DNA of 6,537 nt from Candidatus Omnitrophota bacterium (GCA_028716065.1 JAQUQN010000065.1:1-6537), one strand, 5' to 3'; shown: positions 1 to 6,537, counted from the stretch's first letter. Notes: generated by a model not told the origin, from the letters alone. Made by a program: numbers and translations.

Positions 1-13
1 ATCTTTTTTGTGA

Positions 14-42
14 TTGACTCTCTGTGGTGATGATGATATACT
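14..42 (+). promoter_or_regulatory. Sigma-70-type promoter of the coiled-coil gene / hemW unit
   Basis: A -35 box TTGACT (14-19) and a -10 box TATACT (37-42) are separated by exactly 17 nt. A TG dinucleotide one base before the -10 (34-35) makes it an extended -10 promoter. Each hexamer matches the consensus at 5 of 6 positions. Transcription would start near base 49, giving a leader of about 23 nt before the ATG at 72. This is read from sequence only; no start site has been measured. Confidence 0.72.
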
Positions 43-57
43 GTTAGGAAATATAAA

Positions 58-64
58 AAGGGGG
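58..64 (+). promoter_or_regulatory. Ribosome binding site of the coiled-coil gene
   Basis: The G-rich run AAGGGGG ends 7 nt before the ATG at 72, a normal Shine-Dalgarno spacing. It supports 72 as the start. An out-of-frame ATG at 65 lies too close to this run to be used. Confidence 0.6.
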
Positions 65-71
65 ATGACAG

Positions 72-605
72 ATGAAGAAGGAAGTAATTATCATTGCGCT
101 CATAGCTGTGCTCTTCGTTTTGGTAGCGGCAAGTATAGTCGCGAGTTTCTCTTTCTATAAAGAATATAAAGATAAGGTAGATTATCTGGAACAGCAGAGT
201 CAGTCGGGCAAAAATAAGATAGACACCCTTGAGGCGAAGATAGACAATTTCAAATCATCGATCGATGATGTCGTTTCTCAGGCCAAGACATACAACGACA
301 GCATAAAGGCCATCCAGAATACAGTCACCCTTAGCGAGGAGGAGAGGAAGACCCTCCTGGCGAAGATCGAGGAGATGAAGGCGGATCTTCAGGGTGTGCA
401 GAAAGACTATTCCACCGCCATGACAGAGATCAAACAGAACATGGCGGCTTTACAGAGCAATATCGATAAGATCGGGAGCGCGTCCAAAGAGGTCGAGCTC
501 GGCAAGATCACCGTTAAACAGGATGATAAGAAGGCCGCGCCCAAGAAGGCCGAGGGATCGAATAATTTCAAGTCGGGTAATGTCAGGAAGGTCGGCAGTT
601 TCTAA
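72..605 (+). CDS. Membrane-anchored coiled-coil protein, function unknown
   Basis: I do not recognise a named family in this 177-aa protein. After a short basic start (MKKE) comes one long hydrophobic stretch at about residues 5-28. It has no lipobox cysteine, so it is more likely an uncleaved N-terminal anchor (N-in, C-out) than a lipoprotein signal; a cleavable signal peptide is possible. Residues about 30-140 are charged and rich in K, E, D, Q, I and L with heptad-like spacing, predicting a long coiled coil on the outer face of the membrane. The tail (about 148-177) is Lys/Ala-rich and probably disordered. There is no Cys or Trp. Promoter and ribosome binding site are both good, so the gene is probably real and well expressed. 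It is first in line and overlaps hemW by 26 bases. Its role could be envelope scaffolding or cell-wall related, but nothing seen proves this. Confidence 0.85.
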   Translation: MKKEVIIIALIAVLFVLVAASIVASFSFYKEYKDKVDYLEQQSQSGKNKIDTLEAKIDNFKSSIDDVVSQAKTYNDSIKAIQNTVTLSEEERKTLLAKIEEMKADLQGVQKDYSTAMTEIKQNMAALQSNIDKIGSASKEVELGKITVKQDDKKAAPKKAEGSNNFKSGNVRKVGSF

Positions 606-1677
606 GACAGCTCTATACATACATATACCGTTTTGCAGAAATAAGTGCCCGTATTGCGGTTTTTACAGCGTCCGCTATACGGGCGCTCCTGTTTCCGCTT
701 ATCTCGATTCCCTCATCGGCGAGTTAAATTCGCTCGAACACTCCTTCAGCACTATATATATCGGCGGCGGGACCCCGTCCGTTCTCAGGGCAGGCCTGTT
801 AAGGAAGCTATTCCGCGCGTTACGCAGCCATTCCGCGGATGTCGATGAATTCACCATGGAAGTGAATCCTGAAAGCCTCGACGCCGAAAAGCTGTCTATA
901 TTATCCGGCGAAGGGCTTACCAGATTAAGCATAGGAGTTCAATCATTTTGCGACGATAAACTGAAGAGGCTCGGCCGTATTCACGGCTCCGGCAAGGCAG
1001 AGGATGCCATTAAGCTGGCCTTAAAAAGCGGCATCAAAAATATCAATATCGACCTCATCTTCGGCGTGGCCGGAGAAGGCATGGAGTCATGGAAGGGTGA
1101 TATCGAGAAGGCCGTATCCTTTCCCATCCAGCATATCTCATGCTACAGCCTTACCCATGATAAAGAGCTGATCCCCGCCGATGATGATGTTGCGGGAGAG
1201 ATGTACGATCATGCGATCTCCGCCCTCGCGAACGCCGGTTTTGTTCAATATGAGATATCGAATTTTTCGCTGGATGGTTTTACCTGCCGCCATAATTTGA
1301 ATTATTGGAGCAACGGCTCATATATCGGACTTGGTCCCTCGGCGGTATCTTATGTGAATGGCGTGCGGAGTGTGAATATCCCGGATGTCGGTGAGTACAT
1401 CAAGAGATCGCGCAGGAACGAATCCGCCGTCATATCAAGCGAAAGGCTCTCTCCGGAAAGGAGCGCGAAAGAGACGGCCTCGGTCAAGATAAGAACGAAC
1501 GAGGGGATAGATTTTGAATGGTTTGAAAAGAAGACGGGGTTCAACTTCATGGATCTGGAAAAGACGCCCTCTATGAAATTATCCGCGGACGGCCTTATAG
1601 ACCTACGGGATAACAGCGCATGCCTCACGCGAAAAGGAATATTGTTCTGTGATATTGTATCAAGTGAGCTTTTATAA
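580..1677 (+). CDS. hemW: HemW, radical SAM heme chaperone (HemN-like)
   Basis: The product is 365 aa, close to the usual HemW length. HemW binds a 4Fe-4S cluster and S-adenosylmethionine and is known in other bacteria to carry and insert heme; it is often misnamed coproporphyrinogen III oxidase. Seen here: YIHIPFC followed by the cluster motif Cys19-x3-Cys23-x2-Cys26, then G-F. HemN proper has a fourth Cys in place of that Phe, so this is HemW-type. Other family motifs are GGGTPS (62-67), EVNPES, RLSIGVQSF (115-123), the NINIDLIFG strand (154-162), HISCYSLT, YEISNFS and CRHNLNYW (236-243). A winged-helix-like C-terminal part ends in GLIDL and LTRKG. The usual GLPGQ is GVAGE here (162-166). 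The ATG at 580 is chosen because it puts the YIHIP strand at residue 13, as in the family. An upstream in-frame ATG at 523 would add an Arg/Pro-rich stretch that is just the neighbour's Lys/Ala tail read in another frame. It overlaps the upstream gene by 26 bases with no clear Shine-Dalgarno, suggesting translational coupling. Confidence 0.92.
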   Translation: MSGRSAVSKTALYIHIPFCRNKCPYCGFYSVRYTGAPVSAYLDSLIGELNSLEHSFSTIYIGGGTPSVLRAGLLRKLFRALRSHSADVDEFTMEVNPESLDAEKLSILSGEGLTRLSIGVQSFCDDKLKRLGRIHGSGKAEDAIKLALKSGIKNINIDLIFGVAGEGMESWKGDIEKAVSFPIQHISCYSLTHDKELIPADDDVAGEMYDHAISALANAGFVQYEISNFSLDGFTCRHNLNYWSNGSYIGLGPSAVSYVNGVRSVNIPDVGEYIKRSRRNESAVISSERLSPERSAKETASVKIRTNEGIDFEWFEKKTGFNFMDLEKTPSMKLSADGLIDLRDNSACLTRKGILFCDIVSSELL

Positions 1678-1683
1678 TATAAT
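1655..1683 (+). promoter_or_regulatory. Possible promoter directly before malQ
   Basis: A perfect -10 hexamer TATAAT (1678-1683) lies 17 nt downstream of TTGTAT (1655-1660), which matches the -35 consensus at its first three bases. The predicted start of transcription falls at about 1690, the A of the malQ ATG, so the message would have little or no leader. The -35 half lies inside the end of hemW. The region is AT-rich, so a chance match is possible; a second TATAAT overlaps at 1673-1678 without a -35 partner. Confidence 0.4.
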
Positions 1684-1689
1684 AATATC

Positions 1690-3441
1690 ATGCCAAAGAG
1701 CCTTAAGAGAAGTTCCGGAGTGCTGGTCCCTTTATTCTCTGTCTATTCGAAAGAGAGCCTTGGTATAGGGGAGTTCCCGGACATAAAACTGCTTGTCGAC
1801 TGGTGCGCCGCGACGGGTAATTCCATCATACAGCTTCTGCCGATGAATGAAGTCGGCCCGACCTTCTGCCCTTACGACTCTATCAGTTCATTCGCCCTCG
1901 AGCCCATGTATATATCGATACGCCTGCTCAAAGGCGCGAAACCGAAATCCCCCGGCAAGATATCCGACCGCGTTGATTACCGCATAAAACAGGAGAAGGA
2001 GCTTATCCTGCGCGAGATCTATGCCAGGGAGGGCTACCCGGCCTCAAACGACGATTTCAATAAATTCATGGAAGGTAATTCATATTGGCTGGACGATTAC
2101 GCTTTATTCAAAGCGTTGAAGGTCTATAACGCCGGCTCGCCGTGGTATGAATGGAACGACGGCTACAAAAACCGCGACGGCTACCTGATGGAAGAGTTCT
2201 CCAGGGAACATAGGGACGAGCTCGATTTCTATAAATGGGTCCAGTGGCAGGCATTCAGTCAGTTCAAAGCGGCCAGGAAGTACGCGCGTTCCAAGGGGGT
2301 ATCGCTGAAAGGCGATCTCCCGATACTCGTTTCCCGCGACAGCGCGGACGCCTGGGCCCATCCGGATTTTTTCAAATTGGAATATGCCGCGGGCGCGCCG
2401 CCGGATATGTATTGTGCCAAGGGACAGCGGTGGGGCATGCCGACATACAATTGGGGCTATATAGAGGCGGATGAATTTATATATCTGAAAGAGAAGTTGA
2501 AGGCTGCGGAGAATTTCTACGATATGTTGAGGGTGGACCACGTCGTGGGATTATTCCGCATATGGAGCATACCTTATAATGAGCCGATGGAGAACAAGGG
2601 GCTGAATGGTTTCTTCGACCCGTCCGACGAAAATATATGGGGCGAACAGGGCAGGAAACTGCTCTTGGCATTGAAGGATAACACGAAGATGCTGTTATGC
2701 GCGGAAGACCTGGGCGTCATACCGAAAATATGCCGCAAAACGCTTGAAGAGATGCAGATACCGGGCAATGACGTCCAGAGGTGGATGAAGGACTGGCAGG
2801 TCAAACATGACTTTCTGGAGCCCGGCGAATACAGGAAGATGGCCGTCGCCATGCTCTCGACACATGATACTACGAACTGGCCCGCGTGGTGGGAGAATGA
2901 GGCCGGGACTGTCGATGAGGAGCTTTTCACGAGAAAGTGTTCGGAGCGCGGCATAGATTACAGCGCCATCAAGGATAAATTATTCGATTCGGAGAGATCG
3001 CGGTTCGGGAGGCTTCGCTGGAGAGAGGAGATCAGTTCGGTGGATGGATACACATCCATTCTCGGCAAGCGGCCGGAGGAGTTGAAGGACTTTATAGAAC
3101 TTTATGAAAACACATATCTTGAGAAAGAGAAACTCTGGAAGAAGCTCGGGATGGCCGGCGCAATGCAGGAAAAGGCCTCCGTGAAATTGATGCGCGCCGC
3201 GTTAGGCATAACGGCCGCTTCCGGGTCCATCCTCAATATAGAACTTATAACCGATCTGTTGTTTCTTTCCGGAGCGTTGAGGGGAGATCCTTATAATTAC
3301 AGGATAAATAGGCCCGGCACCGTGAGCCCCGACAATTGGTCTTTGCGCCTGCCCATATCTCTCGAAGAGCTCATGGCGGACAGGGTAAATGGAGAGATAA
3401 GAGAGATGATAAGATCGTCTGGCAGGGGCATGACGGCGTAA
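1690..3441 (+). CDS. malQ: 4-alpha-glucanotransferase (amylomaltase, GH77)
   Basis: This 583-aa cytoplasmic enzyme moves segments of alpha-1,4-glucan from one chain to another, releasing glucose, in maltodextrin, glycogen or starch metabolism. The GH77 signature residues are all present. The nucleophile is Asp283 in RVDHVVGLFRIW, the acid/base Glu339 in CAEDLGVIP, and the transition-state stabiliser Asp393 in STHDTTNW. GDLPI (208-212), the loop APPDMYCAKGQRWG (about 236-249) and the C-terminal RINRPGT (538-544) are also typical. The N-terminal RSSGVLVPLFSVYS and GIGEFPD open the barrel, so the start at 1690 is right. The wording of the GLFRIWSIP, GAPP-D-MPTYNW and THDTTNWPAWW motifs leans towards the plant DPE2 / long bacterial GH77 branch, but there are no N-terminal CBM20 starch-binding modules. 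It is longer than the roughly 500-aa Thermus type. It starts 12 bases after hemW and has no Shine-Dalgarno. No other glycogen gene is in view, so its pathway partner is unknown. Confidence 0.94.
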   Translation: MPKSLKRSSGVLVPLFSVYSKESLGIGEFPDIKLLVDWCAATGNSIIQLLPMNEVGPTFCPYDSISSFALEPMYISIRLLKGAKPKSPGKISDRVDYRIKQEKELILREIYAREGYPASNDDFNKFMEGNSYWLDDYALFKALKVYNAGSPWYEWNDGYKNRDGYLMEEFSREHRDELDFYKWVQWQAFSQFKAARKYARSKGVSLKGDLPILVSRDSADAWAHPDFFKLEYAAGAPPDMYCAKGQRWGMPTYNWGYIEADEFIYLKEKLKAAENFYDMLRVDHVVGLFRIWSIPYNEPMENKGLNGFFDPSDENIWGEQGRKLLLALKDNTKMLLCAEDLGVIPKICRKTLEEMQIPGNDVQRWMKDWQVKHDFLEPGEYRKMAVAMLSTHDTTNWPAWWENEAGTVDEELFTRKCSERGIDYSAIKDKLFDSERSRFGRLRWREEISSVDGYTSILGKRPEELKDFIELYENTYLEKEKLWKKLGMAGAMQEKASVKLMRAALGITAASGSILNIELITDLLFLSGALRGDPYNYRINRPGTVSPDNWSLRLPISLEELMADRVNGEIREMIRSSGRGMTA

Positions 3442-3492
3442 TTTCGCAATGGATTTGTAGAAATGGCGATATTGTGGTAACCTTTATTTATT

Positions 3493-5973
3493 ATGGATGA
3501 AAAAAACATAAATATCCTTCTCGTTGAAGATGACAAGCTCGACGCTTCTTTCATGACGGAGATGCTGAAGAACGCGAAGAAGGTCAGGTTCAATGTAGAG
3601 GTCTGTGATACGCTCACCAAGGCCCTGGGGCATCTCGTCAAGGGAGGCATAGACCTCGTCCTCCTCGACCTGACCCTTCCCGATTCCATAGGGCTTGATA
3701 CATTCGGCAGGATGCATGCGCATGTGCCGAAGGTCCCCATCATCGTCATGACCAGTTTCGCCGACGAGGAACAGACCGCGGCGGCCTTCCAGAAGGGCGC
3801 CCAGGACTATCTCGTTAAGGGGCAGATCAATACCGATCTGCTCACGCGCTCCATACGCTACGCCATCGAGCGTAATAAGACAAGGGTGGAGCTGCGCGAT
3901 GTCGAGGAGAAGATCGAGAAGATAAACAGTTGTTTCCTCGGGTTCACCGAAGACCCTTCCGAAAACATATGCCGCCTGACCGCGTTATTCGGGGAGCTGC
4001 TGGGGGCGTCATGCGCCCTCTATAATTGCATCGACAGGGACGGGATACTTTGTTCCATAGGCCAGTGGAATACGCCCAAAGGTTATAAGCCCAGGGGGAA
4101 ACCCGGGGGGCATATATGTTATGACGTCATAAACAAGGCCAAGGGAGAGATGTTTTTGGTACGCGATCTTCAGGATTCGCCTTATGCGCGCACAGACCCG
4201 AATGTAAAATTATATAACCTCAAGACGTATATCGGTTACCCCATAAAATGGAGAGATAAGAATGTGGGGTCGCTCTGCGCGGTTTACGAGAGGGATTTCA
4301 TTCCGACCGAAGAAGATAAGAAGATGGTAAATATAATAGCGGCGGCCGTGGAGGTTGAAGAGAAACGCAGGCACGCCGAGGAAGAGCTGAGGGAGAGCGA
4401 GGAGAGATTCAGGATAATATTCGAATCGACCAGTGATTGCATCATCGTGTGGGATAAAGATTATAATTATATCTATGCGAACCAGGCCGCGATAGATCAT
4501 GTGGGAACGACCCGTGATAAGGTCATCGGCAAGAATATACGCGACGGCCTCGGCCACATACCGGATTTCATGAGGTTGTGGATGGAGAGGGTCGATAAGG
4601 TCTTTCGCACGCAGAAGCCGATGAAGGTCGAGGATTCGATAACGATCGGCGGCAGGCTTGTATACAGCGAGTCGGTCCTCTCTCCGATCAGAAATGAAGC
4701 CGGTGACGTATTCGCCGTGGGGGTTGTCTACAGGGATGTGACCGACCGTAAATACGCGGAGAACAAGGTCTATAAGATGAACAAGGAGTTGACGGCCTCC
4801 AATAAGAAACTGAATCAGCTGACCCTCAGGGACCCGCAAACGGGACTCTATAACCACAGTTATCTGGAAAAGATCCTCGATGCCGAGTTTTACCGCGCTA
4901 AGAGATATAATCACGCGCTCTCCATAATCATGATAGACGTGGACTATTTCAAGTCGATAAACGAGGTTTACGGATACAAGTTTGGCGATATGATACTTAA
5001 GCAACTTGCGCATGAGGTGCGTAAGATCGTCAGGAAGTACGATGTCGTCATAAGATACGGCGGGGAAGAGTTCATGGTGATCTCTCCGGATACGGATAGA
5101 AACCAGGCGGCCATACTTGCCCAGAGGATACTCGATTCGGTAAGCATCCACAGTTTCGGGAACGCGAAGACCGCGATAAAATTGAAGATGAGCCTGGCGG
5201 CCGTATCGTATCCCGAAGACAGAGCGAATAATGCCATGGAATTAATAAAGTCCGCCGAGAATATGCTCGATAAGGCCAAGGAGGCCGGCGGAGACAGGAT
5301 CTTTTCCTCCATGAATAAAAAATCCGCCAAGGGTATGGCGATTGCAGGAAAGGACGATGTCGATATCCTGAAGAAGAGGCTCGAAGGGTTGAATAAAGAG
5401 GTAAACCAGAGCCTGGTCGAATCTATATTTGCCTTCGCGAAGGCGATAGAGCTTAAAGACCACTATACCGGCGAGCATGTCGAGAAGACCGTCAAATACG
5501 CTACCGATATAGCAAAGGCTCTAGGCCTGGGGATCCCGGAGGTGGAGATGGTGAAACAAGCCGCCATGCTTCACGACCTCGGGAAACTGGGGGTCAGCGA
5601 AAGCATATTGACTAAGAAGGCAAAGCTTACCAAAAAAGAGGTCGAGGAGATACGGAAGCATCCAAGGATAGCCGCCGATATACTCAGGCCGATACACGTC
5701 TTGAACGCGATAGTCCCTTTTATTCTCTATCACCATGAGAGATGGGACGGCAAAGGATATCCGGACGGTCTGAGGGGGGAGGAGATACCCCTCGGGGCCA
5801 GGATAGTAGCCATAGCCGACGTTTATCAGGCCCTGATATCACACCGTTCATACCGCAAGGCATTCTCAAAGGAAGAGGCGATCAATATGATAAAGAAGGC
5901 GTCGGGTACACAATTCGATCCGCGCATAGTCAATATCTTCCTGAGCCTGGTGAGTAAGGAAAAATCCAGGTAG
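3493..5973 (+). CDS. REC-GAF-PAS-GGDEF-HD-GYP cyclic di-GMP synthase/phosphodiesterase
   Basis: An 826-aa cytoplasmic response regulator with two opposing output domains. REC (about 5-130) has acidic Glu12/Asp13/Asp14, phospho-acceptor Asp59, Thr87 and Lys109, all intact. GAF lies at about 140-290 and PAS at about 303-420, followed by a helical linker. GGDEF (about 440-600) has Asp482 and Asp499, the active-site GGEEF at 523-527, and the inhibitory-site RxxD (Arg514-Asp517) at the same spacing as in PleD, so synthase activity with product feedback is expected. After a second helical linker comes HD-GYP (about 640-815) with His662, His694-Asp695, His723, His747-His748, GYP at 755-757 and Asp776, so phosphodiesterase activity is expected too. 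No membrane segment is seen, and no partner histidine kinase is in the window. The first methionine is used because the REC strand NILLVEDD begins at residue 7. There is no Shine-Dalgarno; the leader just before the ATG is T/A-rich. The 51-base gap after malQ shows no clear promoter or terminator, so co-transcription is possible. Which activity dominates cannot be read from sequence. Confidence 0.94.
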   Translation: MDEKNINILLVEDDKLDASFMTEMLKNAKKVRFNVEVCDTLTKALGHLVKGGIDLVLLDLTLPDSIGLDTFGRMHAHVPKVPIIVMTSFADEEQTAAAFQKGAQDYLVKGQINTDLLTRSIRYAIERNKTRVELRDVEEKIEKINSCFLGFTEDPSENICRLTALFGELLGASCALYNCIDRDGILCSIGQWNTPKGYKPRGKPGGHICYDVINKAKGEMFLVRDLQDSPYARTDPNVKLYNLKTYIGYPIKWRDKNVGSLCAVYERDFIPTEEDKKMVNIIAAAVEVEEKRRHAEEELRESEERFRIIFESTSDCIIVWDKDYNYIYANQAAIDHVGTTRDKVIGKNIRDGLGHIPDFMRLWMERVDKVFRTQKPMKVEDSITIGGRLVYSESVLSPIRNEAGDVFAVGVVYRDVTDRKYAENKVYKMNKELTASNKKLNQLTLRDPQTGLYNHSYLEKILDAEFYRAKRYNHALSIIMIDVDYFKSINEVYGYKFGDMILKQLAHEVRKIVRKYDVVIRYGGEEFMVISPDTDRNQAAILAQRILDSVSIHSFGNAKTAIKLKMSLAAVSYPEDRANNAMELIKSAENMLDKAKEAGGDRIFSSMNKKSAKGMAIAGKDDVDILKKRLEGLNKEVNQSLVESIFAFAKAIELKDHYTGEHVEKTVKYATDIAKALGLGIPEVEMVKQAAMLHDLGKLGVSESILTKKAKLTKKEVEEIRKHPRIAADILRPIHVLNAIVPFILYHHERWDGKGYPDGLRGEEIPLGARIVAIADVYQALISHRSYRKAFSKEEAINMIKKASGTQFDPRIVNIFLSLVSKEKSR

Positions 5974-6008
5974 GTCCGCAGTCAGATCATCCTTTCGTAG
6001 TTACCCCC

Positions 6009-6037
6009 TTGACAGATCGCTGCACCCGTGGTATATT
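6009..6037 (+). promoter_or_regulatory. Near-consensus sigma-70 promoter of marR
   Basis: A perfect -35 TTGACA (6009-6014) and a -10 TATATT (6032-6037) are 17 nt apart. Transcription should start near 6044, giving a leader of about 39 nt. It lies in the 109-base gap after the c-di-GMP gene; the rest of that gap upstream of the promoter shows no terminator hairpin. Confidence 0.78.
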
Positions 6038-6047
6038 TATCGTATTA

Positions 6048-6068
6048 ATAGTTAATCACATTAACTAT
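6048..6068. promoter_or_regulatory. 21-bp palindrome, likely MarR operator
   Basis: Perfect 9-bp inverted arms, ATAGTTAAT and ATTAACTAT, flank the 3-base centre CAC. The site sits at about +5 to +25 relative to the predicted start, just before the ribosome binding site. Size, AT-rich symmetry and location directly ahead of a MarR gene fit the short palindromes that MarR dimers bind, so autorepression is the natural reading. As RNA it would form only a weak hairpin, with one G-C pair in nine and no U tract, so a terminator is unlikely. Confidence 0.68.
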
Positions 6069-6070
6069 AA

Positions 6071-6075
6071 AGGAG
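6071..6075 (+). promoter_or_regulatory. Ribosome binding site of marR
   Basis: AGGAG lies 7 nt before the ATG at 6083, a strong Shine-Dalgarno at ideal spacing. It fixes the start of a gene that has no stop codon inside the window. Confidence 0.8.
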
Positions 6076-6082
6076 ATTAAAT

Positions 6083-6537
6083 ATGCCTGAAAACGCCCTT
6101 GCGGAATTTATTTACAGGATAGATGAGGTGATGCCCGCTGTAATGAAGGGGTTTGCGAAGAGACAGGTGGACGATCTCGAAATGTATAGAGGTAAGGTAA
6201 CGATGCTCCAGATATTCATACTGAGTTATATCGATAAGAACGGCCCTTTGAAGATGAAGGATCTGGCGCATCTTATGTTCGTTACTACAGCGGCCGCGAC
6301 CGGCATAATAGCCAGGCTCGTGCGCTGCGGCTATGTCCATAGGAAATATGATTCTAACGACAGGCGCGTGATCTATATCGAACTTACGAACAAGGGAATG
6401 GAGCTGGCCAGGAAGGCCAATAACCATAGGCGTCAGATACTTATGGAACTCTTTGGGCCGCTTTCGAAGGAAGCGCGCGATAATTATCTGTCGGTATTGA
6501 CATATATGCGCGATGTGTTGTTAAAGGAGAACGGGGC
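6083..6537 (+). CDS. MarR-family transcriptional regulator, 3' end cut by the window
   Basis: The frame is open from the ATG at 6083 to the window edge, giving 151 codons plus two bases and no stop. MarR proteins are about 140-160 aa, so only a few residues are probably missing. It is a dimeric winged-helix DNA-binding repressor, usually released by a small ligand or oxidation. Seen: an N-terminal dimerisation helix region (about 1-35); a helix-turn-helix (about 55-82: PLKMKDLAHLM, then VTTAAATGIIARLVRCGYV); and the wing with the family signature D-S-N-D-R-R (90-95) followed by IYIELTNKG (97-105). C-terminal helices follow (about 106-151). A single Cys82 ends the recognition helix region; it is not the N-terminal sensing Cys of the OhrR type. 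Promoter, palindrome and ribosome binding site upstream indicate its own autoregulated transcript. Its target and ligand are unknown; MarR genes often control the next gene, which lies outside the window. Confidence 0.92.
   Translation, partial: MPENALAEFIYRIDEVMPAVMKGFAKRQVDDLEMYRGKVTMLQIFILSYIDKNGPLKMKDLAHLMFVTTAAATGIIARLVRCGYVHRKYDSNDRRVIYIELTNKGMELARKANNHRRQILMELFGPLSKEARDNYLSVLTYMRDVLLKENG

Noticed and set aside
580..1677. Naming the radical SAM gene as coproporphyrinogen III dehydrogenase (HemN)
   Set aside because: The fourth cysteine of the HemN motif is missing and the length is about 365 rather than about 450 aa, which fits HemW.
2104..2541. A 145-codon minus-strand open frame inside malQ
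   Set aside because: It is antisense to conserved GH77 motifs, has no promoter or ribosome binding site, and no family resemblance.
3464..3477. Shared GATATTGT before malQ (1651-1658) and before the c-di-GMP gene (3468-3475) as a common regulatory site
   Set aside because: Eight shared bases at different distances from the two starts, with no symmetry, is too little to tell from chance.
3442..3492. Possible promoter (TTGTAG at 3455, TAACCT at 3478) or terminator between malQ and the c-di-GMP gene
   Set aside because: Both hexamers match consensus at only about half the positions, and no stem-loop with a U tract is present. Neither can be supported.
4210..5151. A 313-codon open frame on the minus strand inside the c-di-GMP gene
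   Set aside because: It lies wholly antisense to well-conserved PAS and GGDEF codons and shows no recognisable domain. It is a by-product of codon bias.
5974..6008. Search for a terminator after the c-di-GMP gene
   Set aside because: No inverted repeat with a following T run is visible, although a new promoter starts just downstream.
6048..6068. The palindrome as an intrinsic terminator or riboswitch stem
   Set aside because: The stem would hold only one G-C pair, has no U tract, and lies between a strong promoter and a strong ribosome binding site, so an operator fits better.

Overview
The window holds five genes, all on the + strand and tightly packed. Base composition is intermediate, with unusually heavy use of ATA for Ile and AGG for Arg. 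This codon habit, a periplasm-facing coiled-coil protein and a multidomain c-di-GMP regulator fit an uncultured, probably anaerobic or microaerophilic, Gram-negative-type bacterium. An Omnitrophota-like or deltaproteobacterial-like lineage is a guess from style only; no marker gene here fixes the phylum. There are no RNA genes, mobile elements, CRISPR arrays or long repeats.

Layout. Bases 1-71 carry a strong sigma-70-type promoter (TTGACT, 17 nt, TATACT with extended -10) and a G-rich ribosome binding site. They drive a 177-aa single-membrane-anchor coiled-coil protein of unknown function (72-605). Its last 26 bases overlap the start of hemW (580-1677), a radical SAM heme chaperone. Twelve bases later comes a GH77 4-alpha-glucanotransferase (1690-3441) with all three catalytic acids. 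A 51-base gap with no visible promoter or terminator leads to an 826-aa protein with the order REC-GAF-PAS-GGDEF-HD-GYP (3493-5973). It appears able both to make and to degrade cyclic di-GMP. A 109-base intergenic region then holds a near-consensus promoter (TTGACA, 17 nt, TATATT), a 21-bp perfect palindrome and a strong Shine-Dalgarno. These precede a MarR-family repressor that runs off the right edge (6083-6537).

How the parts relate. The first four genes could be one transcription unit, but their functions (envelope coiled coil, heme handling, alpha-glucan metabolism, c-di-GMP signalling) do not form an obvious pathway. A possible internal promoter directly before malQ would start its transcript at or next to the ATG. 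The marR unit is separate and looks autoregulated through the palindrome. I see no clearly novel system. The points most worth checking are the two-way c-di-GMP enzyme, the marR operator, the possible leaderless malQ transcript and the uncharacterised coiled-coil gene.
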